NCBI RefSeq assembly: GCF_003628145.1
Contig: NZ_RBZV01000014.1
Span: 42,345 to 106,344 of the forward strand
Source: Trinickia fusca
GTDB lineage: Bacteria > Pseudomonadota > Gammaproteobacteria > Burkholderiales > Burkholderiaceae
Length of the DNA: 64,000 bases
Direction: 5' to 3'
Position 1 is the first letter of the stretch, and each line of letters opens with the position of its first letter. The translations under genes were made by a program, and so were the position numbers. The notes under the pieces are model-generated. The model was given only the letters and a program-made list of their open reading frames with translations. It was not told the origin of the DNA and did no database searches. Positions 24,143 to 32,851 of this stretch are shown here, piece by piece.

Positions 24143-25264
24143 ATGACTGTGCGCTCACGCTTCGCGGTTCGCCTTGGCTTGTTCAAGAACATCGGCAAGG
24201 GCATCGCCGCTGTCCGCGCCCTGACGGTTTTCGCCGTATTGGCCGCCGCCGCATCCCAGCCCGCTATCGGCCAGAGTTTGACCATCAATGACCTCGGCAC
24301 GCTGCCGGGGGGCCGCGATAGTTTTGCTACCGGCATCAATAGCCGCGGGCAAGTGGTCGGCTATTCGAGCTATTCGGCCCCTGCGGCCGGAGTCATTCCC
24401 TTTAGTCCGCCTCACAACAGAATATTTCATGCGTTCTTGTTTGAAAAAGGCGTCATGACCGATCTTGGCGCACTCCCTGGAGGCAACTACAGTGAGGCGC
24501 TGGCAATCAATGAGCGCGGCCAAGTAGTCGGTTTTTCGAGGACCAATACTGTCGGGCCTGGCCACGCTTTCTTTTATGACCAAGGAGTGATGACCGACCT
24601 CGGTACGCTCCCTGGTGGCACCTACAGCCAGGCTACCGCGATCAACAATCGCGGCCAGGTGGTAGGCTCCGCCGATCCCGCTGGTGGTGGCCAACACGCC
24701 TTTCTGTTCGACAACGGCGTGATGGCCGACCTCGGCACGCTTCCCGGAGGCAACAACAGCGACGCCACGGGGATCAACAATCGTGGCCAAGTGGTCGGTC
24801 TGTCGACCATTGTGGCTGGGCCTCCCTTGACCAACCACGCCTTTTCAAATGAAAACGGGGTGATGTCAGATCTTGGTACGCTCCCCGGTGGCACCTATAG
24901 CCAAGCTTTTGCGACCAACAATAAAGGGCAAGTGGTCGGCTTAGCGGACACCGCGAGCGGTGCCCAGCACGCTTTTTTGTATCAACAAGGGCAGATGACC
25001 GACCTTGGCACGCTTCCGGGTGGCAGCTTCAGCGCCGCCTATGGGATTAACGAGAGAGGCGACATAGTCGGCGTATCCGAGAGCGCTAGCGGATATAGTC
25101 ACGCGTTTTTATTTTCAGATGGAGTGATGACTGACCTTGGCACACTGCCCGGTGGAACATACAGCGAAGCCCTCGGGATCAACGGCAGTGGCCAAGTAGT
25201 CGGCGACGGGAATGACTCGCATACTGTCAGCTCGTCCACTCACGCTGTCCTCTGGACAAAGTAG
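24143..25264 (+). CDS. HAF-repeat exported protein
   Basis: 373 residues: an N-terminal signal/anchor of about 44 residues ending AAASQPAIGQS, then seven tandem repeats of the HAF type. Each unit has DLGTLPGG, then (N/T)xS-A-x-x-I-N-x-x-GQVVG, then HAFL(F/Y)xxGxM. The repeats span about 24290-25250 with a period of 44-57 residues and should build a beta-propeller-like or beta-helical rod. HAF proteins are extracellular in many proteobacteria; the function is unknown, with adhesion or glycan binding suggested. ATG 24143 follows AAGGAG by nine bases. Third codon positions are less GC-biased than the neighbours. Confidence 0.8.
   Translation: MTVRSRFAVRLGLFKNIGKGIAAVRALTVFAVLAAAASQPAIGQSLTINDLGTLPGGRDSFATGINSRGQVVGYSSYSAPAAGVIPFSPPHNRIFHAFLFEKGVMTDLGALPGGNYSEALAINERGQVVGFSRTNTVGPGHAFFYDQGVMTDLGTLPGGTYSQATAINNRGQVVGSADPAGGGQHAFLFDNGVMADLGTLPGGNNSDATGINNRGQVVGLSTIVAGPPLTNHAFSNENGVMSDLGTLPGGTYSQAFATNNKGQVVGLADTASGAQHAFLYQQGQMTDLGTLPGGSFSAAYGINERGDIVGVSESASGYSHAFLFSDGVMTDLGTLPGGTYSEALGINGSGQVVGDGNDSHTVSSSTHAVLWTK
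24290..25250 (+). repeat. Seven intragenic HAF repeats (132-171 bp period)
   Basis: The GACCTCGGCACGCT-type start of each unit occurs at 24290, 24461, 24596, 24728, 24869, 25001 and 25133. Periods are 171, 135, 132, 141, 132 and 132 bases. Three intervals are exactly 132, suggesting recent unit duplication. The repeats are diverged at synonymous sites, so recombination is possible but the array is not a simple tandem repeat. Confidence 0.8.
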
Positions 25265-25394
25265 GAAGCGTATTGCCGCCACTGTCCAAGCAGATGGATA
25301 AAAGATACGTATAACTAAACGATCGCAGAAAATTATCACCAAGATCGCGGAGGCGGCTGTCTCTCGCGTCTCCCCGACGCTATTCCGGTATCGC

Positions 25395-26036
25395 CTACTG
25401 TCGCGATCTCGGCACCTTCACTTTCGCCCCGGCCCCCTCGACAAACAGCTTGGTGATGGCCTGAAATTCCTTCTTGAGGGCTAGCCCCGGCACGTTCAGC
25501 CAGCGCAGTAACGCTCCAAGGTAGAGGTGGTGGAACCAAGTGGCGAGCTGATCTGCCGGAAACGCCTTGCTCAACTCACCCGCCAGCTGGCCGGCCGCGA
25601 TCAGATGCTGCCACGCGAGCGCGATGTCGCTCCCGTCTGACCTGCCTTCATCGCCCCCTGAGCCCCCAACGCTCAGAAGCCGATGCCGGAGATAGGCCGC
25701 CAGGTAGGTAGGGTGCTTCTCACACCAATCAGCCGACGCATCCAGCACGCACGTGACCCGCGAACGGAAGGTCTTGCACTTCGCCACATCGTCTTGCAGG
25801 TGGGCGAGGTCGCGCTCCAACTCGGCATCTAGCCAATACGCGAGCGCAGCCTCTTTGGTCGGGAAGTGGTTGTAAAGCGTCCGCTTGGCGACGTCGGCCT
25901 CCTCGGCGACCTGCTCCATCGTTACAGATTCGTAGCCCTGGGACTCGAACAAGCGCGCAGCCGTGTTGGCCAAATGCTCCAGCATTTGCAGGCGCTTGCG
26001 TGCTCGACGTCCCACTTCGGTGGAGGGGGTGTTCAT
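25395..26036 (-). CDS. TetR-family transcriptional regulator
   Basis: 213 residues. The helix-turn-helix is typical: HLANTAARLFESQGYESVTM, EQVAEEADVAKRTLYNHFPT, KEAALAYWLDAE, followed by an all-helical ligand domain. The frame is open upstream into the glycosyltransferase promoter, so I chose ATG 26036, which starts MNTPSTEVGRRARKR as TetR proteins do. Divergent from the glycosyltransferase, with a palindromic site between them, so probably its repressor. Confidence 0.85.
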   Translation of the reverse strand: MNTPSTEVGRRARKRLQMLEHLANTAARLFESQGYESVTMEQVAEEADVAKRTLYNHFPTKEAALAYWLDAELERDLAHLQDDVAKCKTFRSRVTCVLDASADWCEKHPTYLAAYLRHRLLSVGGSGGDEGRSDGSDIALAWQHLIAAGQLAGELSKAFPADQLATWFHHLYLGALLRWLNVPGLALKKEFQAITKLFVEGAGAKVKVPRSRQ

Positions 26037-26073
26037 AGCGCAAGTCGTTTCAATTAATATACGATATGCATTA

Positions 26074-26088
26074 GTATACGTCGTATAC
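26074..26088. promoter_or_regulatory. Probable TetR operator in the divergent promoter region
   Basis: GTATACG-T-CGTATAC, a perfect 7-1-7 palindrome between the TetR gene (start 26036) and the GT1 gene (start 26136). A looser related sequence (ATACGATATGCATTAGTATA) lies just beside it at 26060-26079. Its location fits repression of both genes. Confidence 0.55.
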
Positions 26089-26135
26089 ATTTTCACATCC
26101 ATCTCTTCTGCCGAGAGGCGCCCAAGGATCGAGCG

Positions 26136-27395
26136 ATGAAGATTGCTGTCGTGACTTACGGAACCGAAGGCGACACGCGCCCGCTTGCGGCGCTCTGTCG
26201 AGCACTCATGAATGCCGGTCACGCTCCGACGCTCTTGGCGGATAGCGGGACGTTGGGTTCTGCCACGGCGCTGGGCGTCCCTTCGGCACCACTATCAGGC
26301 GATATTCGAGGCGCGCTCATGCCGGGCGAAGGCCTTTCGACCGTAGTGAACCAAGCGAGTGGATTCAACAGTACGGCAAAGGCGCTGGCGCAAATAGCCA
26401 ATACCCACGCCGTAGCCTGGATGCGGGAAGTGGTCGACGCCTCGGAAGGGTGCGATGCCATCATCGCCTCGGGGCTGGCAGCCTTCGTCGGGCTGTCGGT
26501 GGCCGAATATCGCGGCATCAGAGCGATCGGCACAGGCCTGTTTCCGATCACGCCGACCGCCGACTTTCCCTCGCCGTTCCTTCCTCCCGACAAGATTCCG
26601 CGCTGGCTCAATCGATTCAGCCATCGTCTTGTGAACGGTGCGTTGTGGCAGGCGTTCCGCAAGACCACCAATGCAGCGAGAGCGAGTATCTGCGGGTTGC
26701 CTGCTCGACGAAGTGTGTGGACCGACCATCCGATGCTGTATGGCGTGTCGCCCACCTTATTGGCTCGGCCGCATGACTGGCCGACCCATGCCTACGTATG
26801 CGGTCAATGGAGCATCGCCAATACGGAATGGACGCCTCCGCCCGAGCTCGAGGCTTTCCTGGCAGAGGGGGAGCCGCCGATTTATATCGGGTTCGGGAGC
26901 ATGGCCGGCTTTGACCGGAGCCAGTTGGTGAAGACGCTCATTACGGCCGTCGCCGGACGTCGTGCGCTGTTCTATCCCGGATGGAGCGGCGTGGATGCGT
27001 CCGTGCTACCCGAGAACTTCTTCGTCGTCGGCGAGACGTCTCATCACTGGCTGTTCCCTCGGACGTCGATGGTCATCCACCATGGCGGTTCAGGAACGAC
27101 GCATTCGGCCACACGAGCCGGTGTACCGTCGGTTGTCGTCCCGTTCGCCGGAGATCAGTTCTTTTGGGCGAATCGGCTCGAGCGTTTGGGGGTGGCGGGG
27201 AAGCCCGTGCTTGGCAAGCGAATTAGGAGCGAGGATCTGGCGCGGGCTATCGCATTCGCCGATCGTGAAGAGGTAAGAGCTCGCTCGACTGCAATAGGCG
27301 CGAAGATGGCGGGGGAGGACGGATTGAGGCATGCCGTCCGCACCATTGAAAGATTGATGGCGGACTCGCGTGTGCGGGAGACCGTTAGCGGCTGA
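26136..27395 (+). CDS. GT1-family (UDP-glycosyltransferase/MGT-like) glycosyltransferase
   Basis: 419 residues with the GT-B fold. The N-terminal half starts MKIAVVTYGTEGDTRPLAALCRA, the acceptor-side Rossmann domain of sterol/macrolide glycosyltransferases. The C-terminal donor site reads IYIGFGSMAGF and, later, VIHHGGSGTTHSATRAGVPS with VVPFAGDQFFWANRLERLGV, the PSPG-like motif. It would move a sugar from a nucleotide sugar to a hydrophobic acceptor: rhamnolipid, flavonoid, macrolide or sterol. Ribosome site AAGGA. TetR-controlled, which suggests a role in inactivating a toxic aglycone. Its end overlaps the convergent phosphatase by 11 bases. Confidence 0.85.
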   Translation: MKIAVVTYGTEGDTRPLAALCRALMNAGHAPTLLADSGTLGSATALGVPSAPLSGDIRGALMPGEGLSTVVNQASGFNSTAKALAQIANTHAVAWMREVVDASEGCDAIIASGLAAFVGLSVAEYRGIRAIGTGLFPITPTADFPSPFLPPDKIPRWLNRFSHRLVNGALWQAFRKTTNAARASICGLPARRSVWTDHPMLYGVSPTLLARPHDWPTHAYVCGQWSIANTEWTPPPELEAFLAEGEPPIYIGFGSMAGFDRSQLVKTLITAVAGRRALFYPGWSGVDASVLPENFFVVGETSHHWLFPRTSMVIHHGGSGTTHSATRAGVPSVVVPFAGDQFFWANRLERLGVAGKPVLGKRIRSEDLARAIAFADREEVRARSTAIGAKMAGEDGLRHAVRTIERLMADSRVRETVSG

Positions 27396-27981
27396 GTCTA
27401 TTCATCGTGTCGCCGTGTTCGTAGGATCGCGCTATCCACTTCCAGCCGTCGTGCGTCGATCTGAGCTCGACCAGTGACAGCGGGGCAATTTCGATTCTGG
27501 CCATGGCCTGTGGTCCCGAGCCAAGGGCGTGTGCGAGCGCGGCCCTAACGATCGCAGCGTGGGTGATCGCCAGGATATTCCCCTGAACCTGGCGCTGCAG
27601 CTGGCCCAACCAAGTACCGACCCGTTCCAATACATCCGCGTGTGATTCACCGCCGTGCGACGACGCGCGCGGATCGACTATCCAGGCATTGAGCGCCTCC
27701 GGCATCTCGCGGGCCAACTCGGCAAGCGATTTTCCGCGCCAGCTCCCATAGTCGACATCGCGGAGCGCCTCTTCGACGCGGGCATGTAGTCCCAAGACGG
27801 CGGCGGTTTGCAGCGCGCAGCGCGCCGGACTGGATAGCACTAAGGCCACTACCGGCCATTGATCGCGAACAGCGGTGGCCTCAGCCAGGCCGCGCGCGTC
27901 TAGCGGGTCGTCATCCGGGAATTGTCCGGCGCGCATCGCATGGGTAGGGGCGTGTGCGATCAGATAAAGCGAAGCATGCAC
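27385..27981 (-). CDS. Histidine phosphatase-superfamily protein with altered RHG motif (CobC-like)
   Basis: 198 residues starting at GTG 27981, seven bases after GGAGG; the open frame upstream runs across the riboswitch and is not real. The fold is that of phosphoglycerate-mutase-like phosphatases: LSSPARCALQTA, EEALRDVDYGSWRGKSLAEL and a second His in ILAITHAAIVR. The first motif, normally LIRHG, is LIAHAPT: His10 is kept but the phosphate-binding Arg is Ala. The gene is divergent from the B12-riboswitch/cbtBA cluster, as CobC (alpha-ribazole phosphatase) relatives often are. It may have weak or altered activity, or bind rather than hydrolyse. Confidence 0.75.
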   Translation of the reverse strand: MHASLYLIAHAPTHAMRAGQFPDDDPLDARGLAEATAVRDQWPVVALVLSSPARCALQTAAVLGLHARVEEALRDVDYGSWRGKSLAELAREMPEALNAWIVDPRASSHGGESHADVLERVGTWLGQLQRQVQGNILAITHAAIVRAALAHALGSGPQAMARIEIAPLSLVELRSTHDGWKWIARSYEHGDTMNRLSR

Positions 27982-28061
27982 GCTCAAGCCTCCATGCGGT
28001 CCATCTGGCAAAAGCCCGAACGGTCCATGTGATCTGTTTTCAATACTCGAATAATCACGCG

Positions 28062-28205
28062 TACAATCCTCCGCACACGATGTGCGGAAGCCGGTGCAAG
28101 ACCGGCGCGGTCGCGCCACTGTAACCGGTGATCTCCGATCCCGGAAGCCAGACCTGCCGTCGTCTCCCCCAACAACCATTGATCGGGGCGCGGTCCCCCC
28201 GGAGG
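28062..28205 (+). promoter_or_regulatory. Cobalamin (B12) riboswitch controlling cbtBA
   Basis: A stem CCGCACA/TGTGCGG (28071-28087) is followed by GGAAGCCGGTGCAAGACCGG, then GCGCCACTGTAACCGG and the B12 box GGAAGCCAGACCTGCC (28143-28158). These are the conserved core segments of AdoCbl riboswitches. The expression platform appears to be a GGGG/CCCC hairpin (about 28185-28199) directly before the ribosome site GGAGG at 28201-28205, so control is probably at translation initiation. High B12 would switch off cobalt uptake. Confidence 0.9.
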
Positions 28206-28212
28206 TTACATC

Positions 28213-28422
28213 ATGAACGAAGCAGTCCTGAAGCCCGTCATCGCGCCGGCCCCTATCCCCGTGCGAGAACTTTTGCCCTGGGCCGTGTTCGTCGGCCTGA
28301 TCCTGTTGATGGCGATCTATTTCGTCGGCGCAGAGGAAGGTGCGACGTCGATCATCCCCGGCATGTACGTCCACGAATTCGTGCATGACGGCCGGCACCT
28401 CCTCGGCTTTCCCTGCCACTGA
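28213..28422 (+). CDS. cbtB: CbtB-type cobalt transporter small subunit
   Basis: 69 residues: one membrane helix (LLPWAVFVGLILLMAIYFVG) and a C-terminal metal-binding tail YVHEFVHDGRHLLGFPCH with four His and one Cys. This is the hallmark of CbtB, the small partner of CbtA in B12-regulated cobalt import. It lies directly under the riboswitch and has a strong GGAGG site. Fourteen bases separate it from cbtA. Confidence 0.9.
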   Translation: MNEAVLKPVIAPAPIPVRELLPWAVFVGLILLMAIYFVGAEEGATSIIPGMYVHEFVHDGRHLLGFPCH

Positions 28423-28435
28423 CAGGGAGAACGTG

Positions 28436-29155
28436 ATGATTGGAAAGTTGCTCGTGCGCGGGATGCTCGCAGGCATCGCCGCAGGTCTCCTCACGTTCAG
28501 TTTCGCCAAGCTGGTCGGCGAACCGCAAGTCGATCAGGCGATCTCCTTCGAAGAAAAGCTCGACGCCGCCAAAGGCGAGGCGCCGGACCCCGAACTGGTC
28601 AGCCGTCATACGCAGGCCGGCATCGGTCTGTTGACGGGCGTCGTCACATACGGCGCGGCGTTTGGTGGGCTGTTCGCGCTGACGTTCGCCTACGCATACG
28701 GGCGTGTGGGCCGCCTCTCGGCGCGGCCGCTTGCGGCCTGGCTCGCGCTGGCGGCGTTCATTGCGCTGGTGATCGTGCCAAACATCAAATACCCGGCCAA
28801 CCCGCCGTCGGTCGGCAATCCGGACACGATCGGCTATCGCACAGGCCTGTTCTTCCTGATGATCGTGATCTCGATCGCGACGATGGTCTTCTCCATCAGC
28901 GTGCGCCGTCATCTGCTGGCGAAGCTCGGTCAATGGAACGCGTCGATCGTCGCGGGGCTCGTGTTCGTCGCGATCATCGCGGCCGTGCAGCTCGGGTTGC
29001 CGTCGATCAACGAGGTGCCTGCCGCCTTCCCGTCCGTGGTGCTGTGGAAGTTCCGCGTCGCCGCGATCGGCATGCAGGTGATCATGTGGACGACGATCGG
29101 CTTGCTGTTTGGCGCGTGGGTCGAACGCAGCGAACGCGTCGCGGCGTACGCCTGA
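28436..29155 (+). CDS. cbtA: CbtA-type cobalt transporter
   Basis: 239 residues, about six TM helices. It starts MIGKLLVRGMLAGIAAGLLT and contains the CbtA-specific loop GEPQVDQAISFEEKLDAA, followed by HTQAGIGLLTGVVTYGAAFGG and PNIKYPANPPSVGNPDTIG. It imports Co2+ for corrinoid synthesis or salvage together with CbtB. ATG 28436 has a CAGGGAGA site. No cob genes are present in the window, so corrin synthesis must be encoded elsewhere. Confidence 0.9.
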   Translation: MIGKLLVRGMLAGIAAGLLTFSFAKLVGEPQVDQAISFEEKLDAAKGEAPDPELVSRHTQAGIGLLTGVVTYGAAFGGLFALTFAYAYGRVGRLSARPLAAWLALAAFIALVIVPNIKYPANPPSVGNPDTIGYRTGLFFLMIVISIATMVFSISVRRHLLAKLGQWNASIVAGLVFVAIIAAVQLGLPSINEVPAAFPSVVLWKFRVAAIGMQVIMWTTIGLLFGAWVERSERVAAYA

Positions 29156-29177
29156 CGCACGTTCCTGCCGGACGCGC

Positions 29178-30086
29178 CTACCGAAACATCCGGGGCGCGC
29201 TCCACGTCGATTCGCGGGCGAGGTCGACGAATGCGGCCAGGTAGTCGATCGACGCATCCGCCTCGCGGATGCCGAGGAAGATCTGCTTCGCGATGCCTTT
29301 CTTGCCGAGCTTGATCGCCACGACCGGCATCCTGTCCGCATATTCGTCGGCGAGCCATCTCGGCAGCGCGGCCACGCCGCGCCCGCTCGCCACCATCTGA
29401 AGCATGATGTCGGTCGTCTCGATCGACTTGTGCCGTCTCGGCACGATGCCGGCTGGCGTCAGGAACTGGTTGTAGATGTCGAGCCGGTCGGTTTCGACAG
29501 GATAGGTGATCAGGATTTCATCGATGAGCTGCTCGGGTGTCACGTAATCGACATGCGCGAGCCGGTGCGCGTCCGCGACGACCAGCACCTGCTCATAGTC
29601 GAACACGGGATCGAAGCGCAGCCCCGGCTTCTTCAGCGGATCGGGTGTCACGAGCACGTCGATGTCGTAGCCGAACAGCGCGCCGATGCCGCCGAACTGG
29701 AAGCGCTGCTTCACGTCTACGTCGACGTCGGGCCAGCGCGACAGATAGGGCGACACCACCTTCAGCAGCCATTGATAGCACGGGTGGCATTCCATTCCGA
29801 TGCGCAGCGTGCCGCGCTCGCCTTTCGCGTACTGCTTCATCCGCTCCTCGGCCAGCTCGAACTGCGGCAGCAGCCGGTTCGCCAGCCTCAGCAGATACTG
29901 CCCACCCTGCGTGAGCCGCAGGCCGCGTCCCTCCCGATTCCAGATCGGCGTGCCGAGCTGCTGCTCGATTTTCCGGACGGTATGGCTGAGCGCCGACTGC
30001 GTGAGATGGAGTGCGTTGGCGGCCGCGGTCAGCGAACCCTGGCGCTCGACTTCACGGATGACGACGAGATGGAATCGTTCCAGCAT
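29178..30086 (-). CDS. metR: MetR, LysR-family regulator of methionine genes
   Basis: 302 residues. The winged helix contains REVERQGSLTAAANALHLTQ, then SALSHTVRKIEQQLGTPIWN. The effector domain contains IGMECHPCYQWLLKVVSPYL, a MetR hallmark thought to sense homocysteine. It is divergent from metE, the textbook arrangement. It should activate metE with homocysteine as co-inducer and repress itself. A perfect inverted repeat lies between the two genes. Confidence 0.93.
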   Translation of the reverse strand: MLERFHLVVIREVERQGSLTAAANALHLTQSALSHTVRKIEQQLGTPIWNREGRGLRLTQGGQYLLRLANRLLPQFELAEERMKQYAKGERGTLRIGMECHPCYQWLLKVVSPYLSRWPDVDVDVKQRFQFGGIGALFGYDIDVLVTPDPLKKPGLRFDPVFDYEQVLVVADAHRLAHVDYVTPEQLIDEILITYPVETDRLDIYNQFLTPAGIVPRRHKSIETTDIMLQMVASGRGVAALPRWLADEYADRMPVVAIKLGKKGIAKQIFLGIREADASIDYLAAFVDLARESTWSAPRMFR

Positions 30087-30130
30087 GACTATCGCTCACT
30101 CAACCTATACATGAACAGATTTAATGGATG

Positions 30131-30157
30131 AATGAAATAATGCCATTTTATTTCATT
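30131..30157. promoter_or_regulatory. Perfect 10-7-10 inverted repeat in the metR-metE intergenic region
   Basis: AATGAAATAA (30131-30140), spacer TGCCATT, TTATTTCATT (30148-30157). The arms are exact complements. MetR sites are described as TGAA-N5-TTCA; here TGAAATAA/TTATTTCA contains those half-sites with wider spacing. It lies 45 bases before the metR start and 57 before the metE start. It is probably the MetR activation/autorepression site. Confidence 0.6.
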
Positions 30158-30213
30158 GTTTGAAATCCCTATCATGGCTGCCGGATCTCACCATTTCTCC
30201 TGGACGGCAACCC

Positions 30214-32508
30214 ATGGTTACGACACACAATCTCGGTTTCCCGCGCATTGGTGCCAAGCGCGAACTCAAGTTCGGTCTCGAACGCTACTGGAAAGGCGAA
30301 TCGTCGCGCGACGAACTGAAGGCGCTCGGTGCGGAGCTGCGCCAGCGTCATTGGAACGACCAGCGCGAACTGGGGCTTGCGCCGATCGGCGACTTCGCGT
30401 TCTACGACCACGTGCTCGACATGAGCTTCACGCTCGGCAACTTGCCAAAGCGTGTGCAAGGCTTCCATGGCGATGCGCTCGATAACTACTTCCGCGTGGC
30501 GCGCGGCCGCTCGACTCAGTCGGCGGAGGAGCACGCAACGTGCTGCGGTGGCGTCGCGGCCGGTGAAATGACGAAGTGGTTCGACACGAACTACCACTAC
30601 ATCGTCCCGGAATTTCACGCCGATACCAACTTCTCGCTCGACCCATCGCGCCTGCTCCAGCAACTGGCTGAAGCGCAGGCACAGGGTGTGAAGGCGAAGC
30701 CGGTGATCATCGGCCCGGTCACGTATCTGTGGCTCGGCAAGTCGAAGGACGACTCGGACCGCCTCGCACTGCTGCCGAAGCTGTTGCCCGTATACGGCGC
30801 GCTGCTCGACACGCTTACCGCGCAGGGCGTCGAGTGGGTGCAGATCGACGAGCCGATTCTCGTTACCGAACTCGACGCCGAATGGCGGCAAGCGTTCCGG
30901 ACCGCCTATGCGGCGCTGGAAACGCGGCGCATCAAGCTGCTGCTTGCGACGTACTTCGGTCAGCTTCAGGACAACCTGACGCTCGCCGCTTCGCTGCAGG
31001 TCGATGGCCTGCACATCGATGCGATCAACGCACGCGAAGAGGTCGTCGCGCTGGTTCACGAATTGCCGGTCGACCGCGTGCTGTCGGTCGGTGCGATCAA
31101 CGGCCGCAACATCTGGAAGACGGACCTGAACGCAACGCTCGACTGGCTCGAGCCGCTCGCGAAGCAACTGGGCGAACGCCTGTGGCTTGCGCCGTCGTGC
31201 TCGCTGTTGCACGTGCCGGTCGATCTCGCGAGCGAAGAGAAGCTCGACGCTCAGATCCGTTCGTGGCTGGCATTCGCGCTCCAGAAGCTCGATGAACTGA
31301 AGGTGCTCGCCATGGCGCTGAACGAGGGCCGCGACAAGGTGGTCGACGCGTTCGCCGCGAATGCCGCCGCGATCGAATCGCGCCGTCGCTCGCCGCGCGT
31401 GAACAACCCGACGGTGAAGGCCGCGATGGAGCGCATCGACGCGCAGCTTGGCAACCGCATCAGCCCGTATCCGCAGCGCGCGCCGAAGCAGTCGGCACGC
31501 TTGAGCCTGCCGGCGTTCCCGACGACGACGATCGGCTCGTTCCCGCAAACCGGCGAAATCCGCCAGGCACGCAGCCAGTTCAAGGCGGGTGCACTGGGCG
31601 AAGCAGGCTACCGCGCCGCGATGCAGGCTGAAATCGAACGCAGCGTCCGCGAGCAGGAAGCGCTGGAGCTCGACGTGCTCGTGCACGGCGAAGCCGAGCG
31701 CAACGACATGGTCGAATACTTCGGCGAGCAGCTGGACGGCTACGCATTCAGCCAGTTCGGCTGGGTCCAGTCGTACGGTTCGCGCTGCGTGAAGCCGCCG
31801 ATCCTGTTCGGCGACATCAGCCGTCCGAAGGCGATGACGGTCGAGTGGATCACGTACGCGCAGTCGCTCACGAACAAGCCGATGAAGGGGATGCTGACCG
31901 GCCCCGTGACGATCCTGAACTGGTCCTTCGTCCGTGACGACCAGCCGCGCTCGGTGTCGTGCTACCAACTCGCGCTCGCGATTCGCCAGGAAGTGCTCGA
32001 CCTCGAGAAGGCCGGCGTGCGCGTGATCCAGATCGACGAGGCCGCACTGCGCGAAGGGCTGCCGCTGCGCCGCTCGCAATGGGGCGCGTATCTGAAGTGG
32101 GCGGTCGAGTCGTTCCGCATTACCGCGAACGGCGTGCAGGACGACACGCAGATCCACACGCACATGTGCTACTCGGAGTTCAACGACATCATCGCGTCGA
32201 TCGCCGACATGGACGCCGACGTGATCACGATCGAGACGTCGCGTTCGGACATGGAGCTGCTCGACGCATTCGACGATTTCAAGTATCCGAATGAAATCGG
32301 GCCTGGCGTGTACGACATCCACTCGCCGAACATCCCGACGCAGGAGCACATCGTCGGCCTGATGAAGAAGGCGGCGGAGCGGATCCCGGCAGGGCGTCTG
32401 TGGGTGAACCCGGACTGCGGGCTGAAGACGCGCCAATGGGCCGAAGTGATTCCGGCGCTGACGAACATGGTCGCGGCCGCGAAGACGCTGCGCAGCCAGG
32501 TGCAATAA
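30214..32508 (+). CDS. metE: Cobalamin-independent methionine synthase
   Basis: 764 residues, full length. The N-terminus is [20 protein letters not shown]. The zinc site is His650 and Cys652 in [10 protein letters not shown] and Cys735 in NPDCGLKTR; the catalytic and folate regions are YCA-free variants with [17 protein letters not shown] and [14 protein letters not shown]. It transfers the methyl group of 5-methyltetrahydropteroyl-triglutamate to homocysteine. The frame opens 18 codons earlier at a TTG, but ATG 30214 gives the family start. Codon bias is strong, as expected of a highly expressed gene. Controlled by divergent MetR; no B12 riboswitch precedes it. Confidence 0.96.
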   Translation: MVTTHNLGFPRIGAKRELKFGLERYWKGESSRDELKALGAELRQRHWNDQRELGLAPIGDFAFYDHVLDMSFTLGNLPKRVQGFHGDALDNYFRVARGRSTQSAEEHATCCGGVAAGEMTKWFDTNYHYIVPEFHADTNFSLDPSRLLQQLAEAQAQGVKAKPVIIGPVTYLWLGKSKDDSDRLALLPKLLPVYGALLDTLTAQGVEWVQIDEPILVTELDAEWRQAFRTAYAALETRRIKLLLATYFGQLQDNLTLAASLQVDGLHIDAINAREEVVALVHELPVDRVLSVGAINGRNIWKTDLNATLDWLEPLAKQLGERLWLAPSCSLLHVPVDLASEEKLDAQIRSWLAFALQKLDELKVLAMALNEGRDKVVDAFAANAAAIESRRRSPRVNNPTVKAAMERIDAQLGNRISPYPQRAPKQSARLSLPAFPTTTIGSFPQTGEIRQARSQFKAGALGEAGYRAAMQAEIERSVREQEALELDVLVHGEAERNDMVEYFGEQLDGYAFSQFGWVQSYGSRCVKPPILFGDISRPKAMTVEWITYAQSLTNKPMKGMLTGPVTILNWSFVRDDQPRSVSCYQLALAIRQEVLDLEKAGVRVIQIDEAALREGLPLRRSQWGAYLKWAVESFRITANGVQDDTQIHTHMCYSEFNDIIASIADMDADVITIETSRSDMELLDAFDDFKYPNEIGPGVYDIHSPNIPTQEHIVGLMKKAAERIPAGRLWVNPDCGLKTRQWAEVIPALTNMVAAAKTLRSQVQ

Positions 32509-32581
32509 CGCGAGAGCGTTTGGCGCCCGCCGTCGCAAATCGACGATGCGGCAGCGGGCATCGTACCGATCGAGTCCAGTC

Positions 32582-32604
32582 CGTCCCGGGCCTGTCCCGG
32601 GACG
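32582..32604 (+). terminator. Hairpin after metE
   Basis: CGTCCCGGG (32582-32590), loop CCTGT, CCCGGGACG (32596-32604), followed by a pyrimidine-rich CTGCATTTCTCTTT. This is a strong GC stem with a modest T-rich tail, 74 bases after the metE stop, and probably terminates metE. The rest of the gap to 32851 shows no gene. Confidence 0.65.
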
Positions 32605-32851
32605 CTGCATTTCTCTTTCACGTCAGCGATTTAAGTCGCTTCAGGCGAACATTTTCCGAATCCCGGTCGATCCACGATAAAACTAAAACCTCGGTCGTAA
32701 GCCCAGAACCCAGATATGCTGTTGCGCGAATGCACGTTCGCGGTCCCTCCGCTATTGGGCGCATTGAGCAGAGTCGGAAGCCAATTCCAACTCCAACGCC
32801 TAGCCGCCCGTTCAACGCCGCCCTTCATATAGAAGAGAAGAAGATTCACCC

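Noticed and set aside
24290..25250. Regular repeats considered as a CRISPR array
   Set aside because: Period is 132-171 bases and the repeats encode HAF protein units in frame; no short direct repeats with unique spacers.
27982..28509. Upstream extension of the phosphatase frame across the riboswitch
   Set aside because: The GTG with GGAGG at 27981 fits the family length; the extension would read antisense through the riboswitch and cbtB.
30172..32610. 812-codon open frame antisense to metE
   Set aside because: Exact shadow of a highly expressed gene with strong codon bias; low-complexity Arg/His composition.
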